Positions 17,448 to 25,675 of a stretch of 64,000 bases of DNA are shown here, piece by piece. A model generated the notes under the pieces. It was not told the origin of the DNA and did not search any database. It saw nothing but the letters and a program-made list of their open reading frames with translations. The position numbers and the translations under genes are program-made. Location of the stretch: positions 62,001-126,000 of the forward strand of contig NZ_BSCT01000020.1 in assembly GCF_030159255.1 (NCBI RefSeq), written 5' to 3'. This DNA is from Bradyrhizobium sp. SSBR45G. Its GTDB lineage: Bacteria > Pseudomonadota > Alphaproteobacteria > Rhizobiales > Xanthobacteraceae. Position 1 is the stretch's first letter. Each line of letters begins with the position of its first letter.

Positions 17448-18094
17448 TGGGAGCTTCCGGTGCCAACCTCCCTTGCTCATTGTTAGTTGCGTCGAGCCCG
17501 CGAGAGGGTATGGGACCTGCGAAGTCCGCCGATCAGGACGCGAGGCGCAGGCGATGCGCCAATCGCTCCCGGAGGACCTCTGACTAGGCCGCTATGCCTC
17601 GTCATCGCGTCGTGCGGATCGTTCTCGACTTGCAGCACCGCGTCGTCGACGTTCATCGGACAACGTGCTTGCACGAACGAGTTCACTGGGAATGCGGCTG
17701 CGGGCCGGCCGAGACACCCTCACGCGGCAAACGATCACGGACCCTGCCCAAGCCACACTTTCAGCAAATATCGTTCAACACCTGGGCGGCGCCTCCCTAC
17801 GCCCCGGATCCCCACCGCCATAATCTAGGCGACGAAATGCGATCGCCGGCGCAATGCGCAGCCGCCGCGATCGTCATGGATTCAACAGGATCAGGCGATC
17901 GAGGAGCGGAAGTGCGACGCCCGTGGGGCATTCGAAATCCAGCGAAGGTGTGGCGAGTCTGGGCCAGATCTCCCGCTGCGCGCAAGATTCGTACAATTTG
18001 AAAATCCACCAATCACGGTTGAGCGACCTGCTTTCGACAAGAAATTCCTCAATCATTCCACGGGTTGGCATCTCTCTTCTGACGAGAGCACGTT
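17448..18094. other. 647-bp stretch without a convincing gene
   Basis: Apart from the leader repeat at 17459-17525 I see only short frames with Arg/His/Cys-rich, low-quality translations. It may hold a decayed paralogue of the operon's first gene plus the promoter of the 18095 gene. No tRNA-like fold or terminator stood out. Confidence 0.5.
17459..17525 (+). repeat. leader direct repeat, copy 2 (after the operon)
   Basis: Second copy of the 14362-14430 leader, beginning 12 bp after the last stop of the operon. It includes TTAGTTGCGTCGAG, CGAGAG and an ATG at 17510, but that frame stops after about 25 codons, so it looks like the remnant of a duplicated gene start. Confidence 0.65.
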
Positions 18095-19333
18095 GTGTTT
18101 CTTCGCAAGGGCCCGATCGGGCTCGCACTTTGCTGGTTGATCGTCGCGTGTCCGGCTCCGGCAATCCGGGCGCTGGAGATCTCGCCGTCGGCACAGGCAA
18201 CGCCGCCATTGGCAGCGATCGCGCCTCCTCCAACGCCCGTGCCGCTCGAAAATGCGCTGTCGAAAGCGGCCCATGACCTGCTGTCCAAGTTCAAGGACGA
18301 CGCTGCGCCGGGCCAACTCGAACTGGTGATCGACCCGTTGATCGACGGCGTCACCCGGGTGCAATCGGCAGCAACGTTGCTGGAGCAGCAACGCATCACC
18401 GCGCTCATCGCGGCTGACTACCCCCGGATCCGCACCCTGCCGTTCACGGTGGCCTCGCTGTCACGAAAGCCGCTGGTCCTCATCGGCACCCTCACCCCGA
18501 TCAATAACGACGGCTTGCCGACGGGCCCCCGCGACGCCTACCGGATCTGCCTCGCGATCGCCGATCTGAACAGTAACACGGTCGTCGCAAAGGGCGTCGC
18601 GCGCGCGCTGCCCGACGACGTCGATCCGACACCGGTGCCGTTCTTCAAGGATAGCCCGGTCCACACCAACGACCCGGCCACCGAGGCCTATGTGAGAAGC
18701 TGCCAGGGCGCCAAGCCGGGCGACGCCGTCGACCAGACCTATACCAATCACATCCTCGCCTCGGCTCAGGTCAACGAGGGAATCGAGGCCTACAATGCCG
18801 GCCGCTACAAGGCCGCGCTCGAGCTCTATCAGAACGCGCTGCGAATGGAGGGTGGCGAGCAGCTGCGCATCTACAGCGGAATCTACCTGTCGGCCCTTAA
18901 GCTCGGCCGCACGCAACTCGCCATGCAGGCATTCGACCGGCTGCTCGATTTCGGGCTGAAGAACAGCGATCGGCTCGCGATCAAGTTTCTGTTCAAGCCG
19001 GGCTCGACGTTGTTCTACGCCGATCCAGAGGCGCGCGCGCCCTATCAGGCCTGGATCGGCAAGATCGCGCAACGAACCGCCGCCAATCATGTCTGCCTCG
19101 AAGTGGCCGGTCATACCAGCGCGACGGGATATGCCGGCGTCAATGACCGGCTGTCCGTCCTGCGCGCCGCTTATGTCAGGGATCAGATCGTGGCCGAGGA
19201 CAGAAGCCTCGCGGGCCGACTGATCGCCAGCGGCCGCGGGTCTCGGGAATTGATCGTCGGAACCGGCCGCGACGATCCGAGCGACGCACTCGATCGTCGC
19301 GTCGAACTCAGGATCATCAATTGTTCGAGCTGA
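18095..19333 (+). CDS. exported protein with assembly-factor-like N-domain, TPR-like middle and OmpA C-domain
   Basis: 412 residues from a GTG that follows GACGAGAG. Signal peptide at 1-27, Pro-rich spacer to about 50, then LELVIDPLIDGVTRVQSAAT ... KPLVLIGTLTP, which resembles the N-domain of FlgO/LpoB/CsgG-like periplasmic proteins (inference). Residues 225-300 (NEGIEAYNAGRYKAALELYQ, SALKLGRTQLAMQAFDRLLD) form two TPR-like hairpins. The C-terminus (about 305-410) is an OmpA-like peptidoglycan-binding domain (CLEVAGHTSATGYAGVNDRL, SVLRAAYVRDQI, RRVELRI). Probably a periplasmic scaffold. It follows the roadblock operon on the same strand, 647 bp away, and may be functionally linked. Confidence 0.75.
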   Translation: MFLRKGPIGLALCWLIVACPAPAIRALEISPSAQATPPLAAIAPPPTPVPLENALSKAAHDLLSKFKDDAAPGQLELVIDPLIDGVTRVQSAATLLEQQRITALIAADYPRIRTLPFTVASLSRKPLVLIGTLTPINNDGLPTGPRDAYRICLAIADLNSNTVVAKGVARALPDDVDPTPVPFFKDSPVHTNDPATEAYVRSCQGAKPGDAVDQTYTNHILASAQVNEGIEAYNAGRYKAALELYQNALRMEGGEQLRIYSGIYLSALKLGRTQLAMQAFDRLLDFGLKNSDRLAIKFLFKPGSTLFYADPEARAPYQAWIGKIAQRTAANHVCLEVAGHTSATGYAGVNDRLSVLRAAYVRDQIVAEDRSLAGRLIASGRGSRELIVGTGRDDPSDALDRRVELRIINCSS

Positions 19334-19494
19334 TCCGAATCGATTCGCCGGCGCAAACCGACCCCACGCGCAAGGATCGAAGCCACGCCCCGAACGGACG
19401 CAATCGGATCCTCCCTTTCGTCCGCGCCACCCGCAAGTCGATCCGCGCGTGCTGAGATGCCCGTAACGCCGGCCTGAACGGCTCCAGAAACGCA

Positions 19495-19530
19495 AAGGGC
19501 GCAGCACCTCTTGCGAGGCACTGCGCCCTT
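19495..19530 (-). terminator. hairpin terminator between convergent genes
   Basis: AAGGGCGCAG (19495-19504) pairs perfectly with 19521-19530, and CCTC/GAGG extends the stem inside the loop. On the minus strand it runs into TTTGCGTTT. It serves the DUF1328 gene and probably the convergent 18095 gene. Confidence 0.75.
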
Positions 19531-19561
19531 CGCCGACCTCATTGTCAGGGGATGAGGCCGA

Positions 19562-19735
19562 CTACACGCGGGTGCGGCCGCGGGCGAGGCCCACGACGGC
19601 CGACACCAGGAACAGCACGATGGCGATGAAGAAGATGATCTTGGCGATCTCGATGGAGGCACCGGCGACGCCGCCGAAGCCGAGGATGCCGGCGATCAAT
19701 GCGATAACCAGGAAGGTGACGACCCAGCTCAACAT
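19562..19735 (-). CDS. DUF1328 family small membrane protein (YtjA type)
   Basis: 57 residues, almost entirely two transmembrane helices: MLSWVVTFLVIALIAGILGF, a GGVAGASIEIAK turn and IIFFIAIVLFLVSAVVGL, ending in basic residues. This is the typical full length and sequence of DUF1328 proteins, which are stress-associated in several bacteria but have no assigned mechanism. ATG at 19735 follows GAGG at eight bases; codons further upstream belong to no ribosome site. A GGAAC lies on the coding strand at 19823-19819 but I see no good EcfG -10 after it. Confidence 0.88.
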   Translation of the reverse strand: MLSWVVTFLVIALIAGILGFGGVAGASIEIAKIIFFIAIVLFLVSAVVGLARGRTRV

Positions 19736-19809
19736 GACACGACCTCTGTCTCTCGATTGCGGTTCAAAGCGACGCTGATCTCGCGCCGTTGCCTGGACAA
19801 TCGAGCTGG

Positions 19810-19823
19810 GGAACAAAGGTTCC
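19810..19823. promoter_or_regulatory. short palindrome GGAAC-AAAG-GTTCC
   Basis: Perfect 5-bp inverted repeat with 4-bp spacer in the 293-bp gap between DUF1328 and the divergent helicase gene. It has the shape of an operator (GAAC-N4-GTTC) but the binding protein is unknown. The rest of the gap shows no gene. Confidence 0.4.
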
Positions 19824-20028
19824 GGCCGCGCGCGGCGCGAAAAATTCGCGATTCGCCGGAACGAAATCCCGTCTCGCGGGGGCGGGCACCGCCCGGCTGC
19901 CCCGATTTAGGGCTGTAAAACGCCGGAAGCGGCCCCATATAGCCGTCAATCCCTGCTATGAGGGCTCCTCCTGCAGATCCCTTGGTGCCGTCGTATGATG
20001 TCACGGAAGGGATGAGACTGATTCGCTG

Positions 20029-22602
20029 ATGACCGAGCCCAACCGCGTGAGCCCTTTTCCTGCGCCTGACCACCAGCCCGTCGCCGGCGGCATTGCCGCG
20101 CGGGCCCGTGCCGCCGCGAGCGGCGGGGCGCGCTATCTCTCAGGTCTCAACCCGGAGCAGCGCGACGCAGTCGAGACGCTCGACGGCCCGGTGCTGGTGC
20201 TGGCCGGCGCAGGCACCGGCAAGACCCGCGTGCTCACCACGCGCATCGCGCACATCCTGAGCCAGGGCCGCGCCCGGCCGAGCGAAATCCTGTCGGTGAC
20301 CTTCACCAACAAGGCGGCGCGCGAGATGAAGACGCGGCTCGCCGAGATGCTCGGCCAGGCGGTCGAAGGCATGCCGTGGCTCGGCACCTTCCACTCGATC
20401 TCCGGCCGCATCCTGCGCAGCCATGCCGAGCTGGTGCAGCTCAAGTCCAATTTCACCGTGCTCGACGTCGACGACCAGATCCGCCTGCTCAAGCAATTGC
20501 TGCAGGCCGAGAACATCGACGACAAGCGCTGGCCGGCGCGCATGCTGGCCGGCCTGATCGACGGCTGGAAGAACCGCGGCCTGTCGCCGTCGCAGGTGCC
20601 CTCGGGCGAGGCCGCGGTGTTCGGCAATGGCAAGGGCGGCAAGCTCTATGCGAGCTATCAGGAGCGGCTGAAGATCCTCAACGCCGCCGATTTCGGCGAT
20701 CTGCTGCTGGAGAGCATCCGGCTGTTCCGCGAGAACCCGGACGTGCTCCGGCAGTATCAGAGCCGGTTCAAGTTCATCCTGGTCGACGAGTATCAGGACA
20801 CCAACGTCGCGCAATATCTCTGGCTGCGGCTACTGTCGCAGGCGCCGTCGTCCGCTGGCCCGTCATTGCCGGGCTCGACCCGGCAATCCATCGCTTCTTC
20901 AGAAGAGGATGGATCACCGGGTCTCGACGCTGCGCGTCGGCCCGGTGATGACGACAGGAGCGTTGCGGCATCCGGCCCTCCCCCCAAAAACATCTGCTGC
21001 GTCGGCGACGACGACCAGTCGATCTATGGCTGGCGCGGCGCCGAGGTCGACAACATCCTGCGCTTCGAGCACGACTTCCCCGGTGCCAAGGTGATCCGGC
21101 TGGAGCGCAACTACCGCTCCACGGGCCACATCCTCGCCGCCGCCTCGCATCTGATCACCCACAACGAAGGCCGACTGGGCAAGACGCTGCGCACCGAGGA
21201 TGTCGCGGGCGAGAAGGTCACCGTCACCGGCGCGTGGGATTCGGAGGAGGAAGCGCGCGGCATTGGCGAGGAGATCGAGGAGCTGCAGCGCAAGGGCGAG
21301 CATCTCAACGACATCGCGATCCTGGTGCGCGCCTCCTACCAGATGCGCGAATTCGAAGACCGCTTCGTTACCCTCGGCCTGCCCTATCGCGTCATCGGCG
21401 GCCCGCGCTTCTATGAGCGCGCCGAGATCCGCGATGCGCTCGCATACTTGCGCGTCATCAACTCGCCGGCCGACGATCTCGCGTTCGAGCGCATCGTCAA
21501 CGTGCCGAAGCGCGGGCTCGGCGATGCCACCGTGCAGATGCTGCACGACCACGCCCGCAAGCGCCGCATCCCGCTGTTCGAGGCGGCGCGCGCGGTGGTC
21601 GAGACCGACGAGCTGAAGCCGAAGGCGCGCGGCTCGCTGCGCGGGCTGATCCTGCAGTTCGAGCGCTGGCGCGCTCAGCGCGAGGTGACGCCGCATACCG
21701 AGCTCGCCGAGATCGTGCTCGACGAGAGCGGCTACACCGAGATGTGGCAGAAGGACCGCTCGGCCGATGCGGCCGGTCGCCTCGACAATTTGAAAGAGCT
21801 CATCCGTTCGATGGAGGAGTTCGAGAATCTGCACGGCTTCCTCGAGCACATCTCGCTGGTGATGGACCGCGAGGGCGCCGCCGACGAGGAGGCGGTGTCG
21901 CTGATGACCCTGCACTCGGCGAAGGGACTGGAATTCGACAACGTATTCCTGCCGGGCTGGGAGGAAGGCCTGTTTCCGAGCCAGCGCACGCTGGACGAAC
22001 AGGGCCGCGCCGGATTGGAAGAAGAGCGCCGCCTCGCCCATGTCGGGCTGACGCGGGCGCGCCGTCGCGCCAAGCTCTATTTCGCCACCAACCGCCGCAT
22101 CCACGGCACCTGGACCACGACCATTCCGTCACGCTTCCTCGACGAATTGCCGGCCGCGAGCGTCGAGATCACCGAGTCCAAGGGCGGCTCGGGCTGGGGC
22201 GGCGCCGGCGGCTATGGTCCCTCACGGTTCGACAATGTCGAGTCGTTCGGATCGAGCTATTCGACGCCGGGCTGGCAGCGCGCGCAGGCGCGTCGGCCTG
22301 GCGCAGGCGGCTCATCGGGCGGCGGCTTCAAGGAAGACCCCTCTCCGTTCGCGGGCCGCGATCCTTTCGGCGGCGGCTTTGGCGGTAATTTTGGCCGCAA
22401 CAAGCGCGGGCCGCTGACCATCGAGGGCGAGCTGGTGGCCAAATCCACCGGCACGACGTCGGAATTCGCGCCCGACGACCGCGTGTTTCATCAGAAGTTC
22501 GGCTATGGCAACGTCATCAAGGTCGATGGCAACAAGCTGACCATTGCCTTCGACAAGGCCGGTGAAAAGCACGTCGTCGACAGCTTCGTGCAGCGGGCGT
22601 GA
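20029..22602 (+). CDS. ATP-dependent DNA helicase UvrD/PcrA family, with in-frame repeat insertion
   Basis: 857-residue superfamily 1A 3'-5' helicase for repair and replication restart. Walker A AGAGTGKT is at 59-66, motif Ia FTNKAAREM, motif II VDEYQDTN at about 252-259, motif III GDDDQSIYGWRGAEV after 322, motif IV ERNYRSTGHI, motif V VSLMTLHSAKGLEFDNVF and motif VI EERRLAHVGLTRARRR. The Gly/Ser-rich C-terminal tail ends in a PcrA-type domain (VFHQKFGYGNVIKVDGNKLT). Between motifs II and III a 91-bp palindromic element adds about 31 residues (about 278-308) without breaking the frame. Start ATG 20029 has no strong ribosome site. I leave the symbol open between uvrD and pcrA. Confidence 0.93.
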   Translation: MTEPNRVSPFPAPDHQPVAGGIAARARAAASGGARYLSGLNPEQRDAVETLDGPVLVLAGAGTGKTRVLTTRIAHILSQGRARPSEILSVTFTNKAAREMKTRLAEMLGQAVEGMPWLGTFHSISGRILRSHAELVQLKSNFTVLDVDDQIRLLKQLLQAENIDDKRWPARMLAGLIDGWKNRGLSPSQVPSGEAAVFGNGKGGKLYASYQERLKILNAADFGDLLLESIRLFRENPDVLRQYQSRFKFILVDEYQDTNVAQYLWLRLLSQAPSSAGPSLPGSTRQSIASSEEDGSPGLDAARRPGDDDRSVAASGPPPKNICCVGDDDQSIYGWRGAEVDNILRFEHDFPGAKVIRLERNYRSTGHILAAASHLITHNEGRLGKTLRTEDVAGEKVTVTGAWDSEEEARGIGEEIEELQRKGEHLNDIAILVRASYQMREFEDRFVTLGLPYRVIGGPRFYERAEIRDALAYLRVINSPADDLAFERIVNVPKRGLGDATVQMLHDHARKRRIPLFEAARAVVETDELKPKARGSLRGLILQFERWRAQREVTPHTELAEIVLDESGYTEMWQKDRSADAAGRLDNLKELIRSMEEFENLHGFLEHISLVMDREGAADEEAVSLMTLHSAKGLEFDNVFLPGWEEGLFPSQRTLDEQGRAGLEEERRLAHVGLTRARRRAKLYFATNRRIHGTWTTTIPSRFLDELPAASVEITESKGGSGWGGAGGYGPSRFDNVESFGSSYSTPGWQRAQARRPGAGGSSGGGFKEDPSPFAGRDPFGGGFGGNFGRNKRGPLTIEGELVAKSTGTTSEFAPDDRVFHQKFGYGNVIKVDGNKLTIAFDKAGEKHVVDSFVQRA
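20862..20952. repeat. palindromic element inserted in-frame in the helicase gene
   Basis: Three stems in a row: 20865-20873 with 20879-20887, 20888-20892 with 20908-20912, and 20913-20921 with 20941-20949, framed by GTCAT (20862-20866) and ATGAC (20948-20952). This is the layout of a REP-type element common between genes in Bradyrhizobium, here lying inside a coding sequence. It encodes a Ser/Pro/Asp/Arg-rich stretch unlike the flanks. Confidence 0.88.
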
Positions 22603-22719
22603 CCTGACGGCCACGACCGCCGGGCGCCTGGCGAAGCGCGCGTTTCACCGCAATCGAACTTCACACTTCGCCACCGTTAGGCCTTGACCATGGCAGTGCG
22701 CATCGTATGAGATGCAACC

Positions 22720-23136
22720 ATGGTCCGGGGATGCATTCTGTTGAGTGTTGCGGTCGCGCTGATCGTGCCGTCGCTGGCGGCGGCGCAGACGATGAGCTTT
22801 GGCGACTCCGCGGGGTTGATCGCGTCGAGCTGCGGCGCCGACATCACCGCCAATTGCCGCGGCGTCAATCTCGACTCCAACCGCCTCAAGGAGTGCCTGT
22901 CGCGCAACCAGGACGTGGTCTCGGCGCAGTGCAAGGCCACCTATTTCAAGGCGTTCGAGGCGATCCAGAAGCGCATCGCCGCCCGTGTCACGGTGGCGAA
23001 TGCCTGCCAGCGTGAGATCGTCAAGCTGTGCGGCGGCTCGACCAAGGAAACCAGCAAATCGATTCCGTGCCTTTTGACCGCGAACGGCGTCAATGCGCGC
23101 TGTCAGCAGGCCATGGGCGAGGCAGGGTATCGCTGA
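22720..23136 (+). CDS. secreted cysteine-rich repeat protein
   Basis: 138 residues. Signal peptide about 1-23 (LLSVAVALIVPSLAAAQ), then two Cys-motif units: SCGADITANCRGVNLDSNRL ... ECLSRNQDVVSAQC and ACQREIVKLCGGSTKETSKS ... PCLLTANGVNARCQQAM. The C-x(7)-C ... C-x(11)-C spacing matches the small protein at 9732, so they belong to one family of Cys-rich repeat proteins with presumed disulfide-bonded helical hairpins. The last base of its stop codon is the first base of the next start (TGATG), so it is translationally coupled to the OmpA-like gene. Role unknown. Confidence 0.82.
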   Translation: MVRGCILLSVAVALIVPSLAAAQTMSFGDSAGLIASSCGADITANCRGVNLDSNRLKECLSRNQDVVSAQCKATYFKAFEAIQKRIAARVTVANACQREIVKLCGGSTKETSKSIPCLLTANGVNARCQQAMGEAGYR

Positions 23137-23807
23137 TGCGGCGGACGACGACATCGCTGTTGCCGGGGTTGCTGGCCGCTTCGCTCGCGCTGGCCGGCGC
23201 GCCCGCGCGATCGCAGGAGGTGACGCGCGAGGACATCGTGCGCCAGCTCAACCGCTTCGAGACCGCGCCGACGCTCGATCTGCCGGCGCTCAAGCAGCAG
23301 ACCCAGGAGCGCTCGAAGATCCGCAGCCGCAACGAGCCGCCACCGCAAAAGCGGACGCCGATCGCGCCTGAGCTGATGACCCTGCCGACCTTCAACGTCG
23401 ACATCCAGTTCGACCCGGACACCCCGATCGTGCGTCCGGAATCCTACCAGGCCGTCGGGCGGATCGCCGATGCGATGGTGTATGCCGACCTGCTGCCCTA
23501 CACGTTCCTGATCGTCGGCCATGTCGAAGCCAACGGCAAGCGCGAGTCCAACGTCATCCTGAGCCAGCGCCGCGCCGACGCGATCCGCGACATTTTGGCC
23601 AACACCTTCAAGATCTCGGTCAAACGGCTGCAATCGCTCGGTCTCGGCGAGGAGCAGCTGCTCGATCCCACCAAGCCGACGGCGCCCGTCAATCAGCAGA
23701 TCCAGATCCTCACCGTCGCCAAGGCGGTCGAAGAGGCGGCCGCGCCGGTTCCAGCCGCGCCGCCCGCAGCGTCCGGCAAGCAGCCGCCGCGCAAGCATCG
23801 CAATTGA
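23136..23807 (+). CDS. OmpA-family exported protein
   Basis: 223 residues with signal peptide (1-26, GLLAASLALAGAPARSQE), a charged helical stretch (30-75, RQLNRFETAPTLDLPALKQQ), an OmpA-like domain (about 85-205: FNVDIQFDPDTPIVRPESYQ, FLIVGHVEANGKRESNVILS, QRRADAIRDILANTFKIS) and a Pro/Ala/Lys tail. The GHVEANG loop and LSxxRAxxI helix are the peptidoglycan-contact elements, though the usual TD pair is altered. The start overlaps the Cys-rich gene stop, so the two products are probably made in fixed ratio and may bind each other near the cell wall. Confidence 0.8.
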   Translation: MRRTTTSLLPGLLAASLALAGAPARSQEVTREDIVRQLNRFETAPTLDLPALKQQTQERSKIRSRNEPPPQKRTPIAPELMTLPTFNVDIQFDPDTPIVRPESYQAVGRIADAMVYADLLPYTFLIVGHVEANGKRESNVILSQRRADAIRDILANTFKISVKRLQSLGLGEEQLLDPTKPTAPVNQQIQILTVAKAVEEAAAPVPAAPPAASGKQPPRKHRN

Positions 23808-24057
23808 TGCAAATGAGATCTGCGTCTGCGCCGTGAACCCGGAGCGTGTCGGGCGCGACAGCTTCACATGGCACCGACGTCATCGGCTGCGCCGTGCTCA
23901 TGGAACCCATTCCCGGATTTGCGCGTCAAGACCGCGTGGGGACGGGGCGGATCAGGGCCGCGATTGCCGGTTTGTCGATGCAGCCGCTTGATGGTATAGC
24001 CCGGTCTTTGCGGCTGTCGATTGAGCGGTGGCCGATCCATCGACCAGCGAGTCCGCC

Positions 24058-24609
24058 ATGAACGCCATGTTCCGACGCCAGATGATCGACTACGTCGAAT
24101 ATCATCGCGATCCGCGCAACGGCCTGATGCACGTGCTCGGGATCATCCTGTTGTTCCTAGGCGCCGTGCTTCCCTTGAGCTTGTGGCATTTCGACGCGTT
24201 CGGTTTCCGGATCAGCCTTGGCGCGGTTCTGGCGCTGCCGGTGCTGCTCTATTGGCTGCTGCTTGATGCCGCACTCGGTGCCGGCATATTGGCTTTTGCC
24301 GTGCTGTTCCTTGCTGTGGCCATGATGATTTCCGACCACGTCCACGGATTTGCCCTGTGGGCTCTCTGTGCCGCGCTGGTGATCCTTGGCCTGGTGTCGC
24401 AGGCCGTCGGCCACAAGTTCTTCGAGCGCAACAATCCGTCTCTGCTGGATCATCCGGCACATCTGTTTCTCGGCCCGATGTTCGTGATGGCGAAGTTGTA
24501 CGTGGCATTAGGATTCCGGCCGTCCGTGGCCGATCTCGTGACGCCCAACTGGTCGCCGGATCGGCTCGCATCGGATTCTCTTCAAGGCGATCAGCACTCG
24601 CGTCCCTAA
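24058..24609 (+). CDS. Mpo1-like (DUF962/YGL010w) membrane protein
   Basis: 183 residues with four hydrophobic segments and the conserved family pieces: MIDYVEYHRDPRNGLMHVLG near the N-terminus (two His), SDHVHG, SQAVGHKFFERNNPS and HLFLGPMFVMAK. Yeast Mpo1 is an Fe(II)-dependent dioxygenase in 2-hydroxy fatty acid alpha-oxidation, and the conserved His are its likely iron ligands; bacterial members are mostly unstudied. A GTG at 24028 would add ten residues; ATG 24058 fits the usual MNA...RRQM start better. The stop overlaps the epimerase start (TAATG), so they form an operon with a probable lipid role (inference). Confidence 0.78.
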   Translation: MNAMFRRQMIDYVEYHRDPRNGLMHVLGIILLFLGAVLPLSLWHFDAFGFRISLGAVLALPVLLYWLLLDAALGAGILAFAVLFLAVAMMISDHVHGFALWALCAALVILGLVSQAVGHKFFERNNPSLLDHPAHLFLGPMFVMAKLYVALGFRPSVADLVTPNWSPDRLASDSLQGDQHSRP

Positions 24610-25634
24610 TGAAAGTCCTCGTCACCGGCGGCAGCGGATTTATCGGACATCACCTCGTCTCTGCGCTCGCAGCCCGGGGCGCGGAGGTGCGCGTGCTCGA
24701 TGTGCGCTCTCCCACCCAGCTGATCGCGGAGGTGGAGTATATCGAGGGCTCGGTGCTCGATGCGGGTCTGGTGAGGCAGGCCGTTGCGGGGATGGATCAG
24801 GTCTACCATCTCGCCGGACTGCCCGGCATGTGGATGCCGGACCGCGAGGATTTCTACCGCGTCAACTGCGTCGGCACCGAAACGGTGCTGGCGGCCGCAC
24901 GGGCGAGCCGGGTCCGCCGCTTCCTGCATTGCTCGACCGAATCGATCCTGTTCGATTACCCGGGCTCGACGGGCGCCGCGTCGGCGCCCACCGCGCCGCC
25001 GGCCGATGCCATGCCGGGGGCCTACACCCGCTCCAAGGCGCTGGCCGAGGAACGCGCCATGGCGGCGGCCGCGGATGGTTTCCCCGTCGTCGTGGGCACG
25101 CCGACGATGCCGATCGGGCCGCATGACAGCAACCTGACACCGCCATCGGCGATGCTGCGGATGTTCCTCGACAGCCGCGTCCAGCTTTATCTCGATTTCA
25201 TCGTCAATCTCGTCGACGTCCGCGACGTTGCGATCGGCCTGATCCTGGCGATGGAGCGCGGCAAGGTCGGCGGCCGCTACGTGTTCGGCGGCGAGAGCCT
25301 GCGGCTCAGCCGCATCCTCGAGCTGATGGCGGCGATCAGCGGCCGCAAGCATGTCGCGATCTCCGTGCCCGGCCGGCTGGCCGAACTGTCCGCGGGCCTG
25401 CTGGAATACGTCTCGGATCACCTCACCAAGCGCTGCCCCTCGGGCACCGCCGAGGGGGTGCGGATCGCCCGCTCGGCCTCGGACCTGTCGATCGACAAGG
25501 CCAAACGGGAGCTTGGCTACGCGCCCCGCCCGATCGAGCCGACTTTGCGCGAGACCATCGCCTTCCTGCTCGGTTCCGAGCAGCCCAAGCGGCTCGACGA
25601 GAAACAACACCCTTTTCGCACCGCGGCAGAATAG
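24609..25634 (+). CDS. NAD(P)-dependent epimerase/dehydratase family protein
   Basis: 341-residue extended short-chain dehydrogenase. N-terminal nucleotide motif GGSGFIGHHL (7-16), a VYHLAG segment, and the catalytic pair in YTRSKALAEERAM (Tyr-x3-Lys). It resembles dihydroflavonol-reductase-like and hopanoid-associated sugar epimerase (HpnA) proteins, acting in the cytosol on a sugar nucleotide or a lipid ketone; no sequence feature decides which. The start overlaps the Mpo1-like gene by one base. An ICMT-like membrane methyltransferase follows 41 bp later, which favours a lipid substrate. Confidence 0.85.
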   Translation: MKVLVTGGSGFIGHHLVSALAARGAEVRVLDVRSPTQLIAEVEYIEGSVLDAGLVRQAVAGMDQVYHLAGLPGMWMPDREDFYRVNCVGTETVLAAARASRVRRFLHCSTESILFDYPGSTGAASAPTAPPADAMPGAYTRSKALAEERAMAAAADGFPVVVGTPTMPIGPHDSNLTPPSAMLRMFLDSRVQLYLDFIVNLVDVRDVAIGLILAMERGKVGGRYVFGGESLRLSRILELMAAISGRKHVAISVPGRLAELSAGLLEYVSDHLTKRCPSGTAEGVRIARSASDLSIDKAKRELGYAPRPIEPTLRETIAFLLGSEQPKRLDEKQHPFRTAAE

Positions 25635-25675
25635 CTAAGAGCAGCCGGTTCAACGTCTCATAACGGTGCCAAGAC

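Noticed and set aside
17594..18001. 135-codon frame after the roadblock operon
   Set aside because: His/Arg/Cys-rich translation without recognisable structure or ribosome site; more likely non-coding.
19802..19823. EcfG-type promoter for DUF1328
   Set aside because: GGAAC is present on the right strand but no CGTT follows at 16-17 bases.
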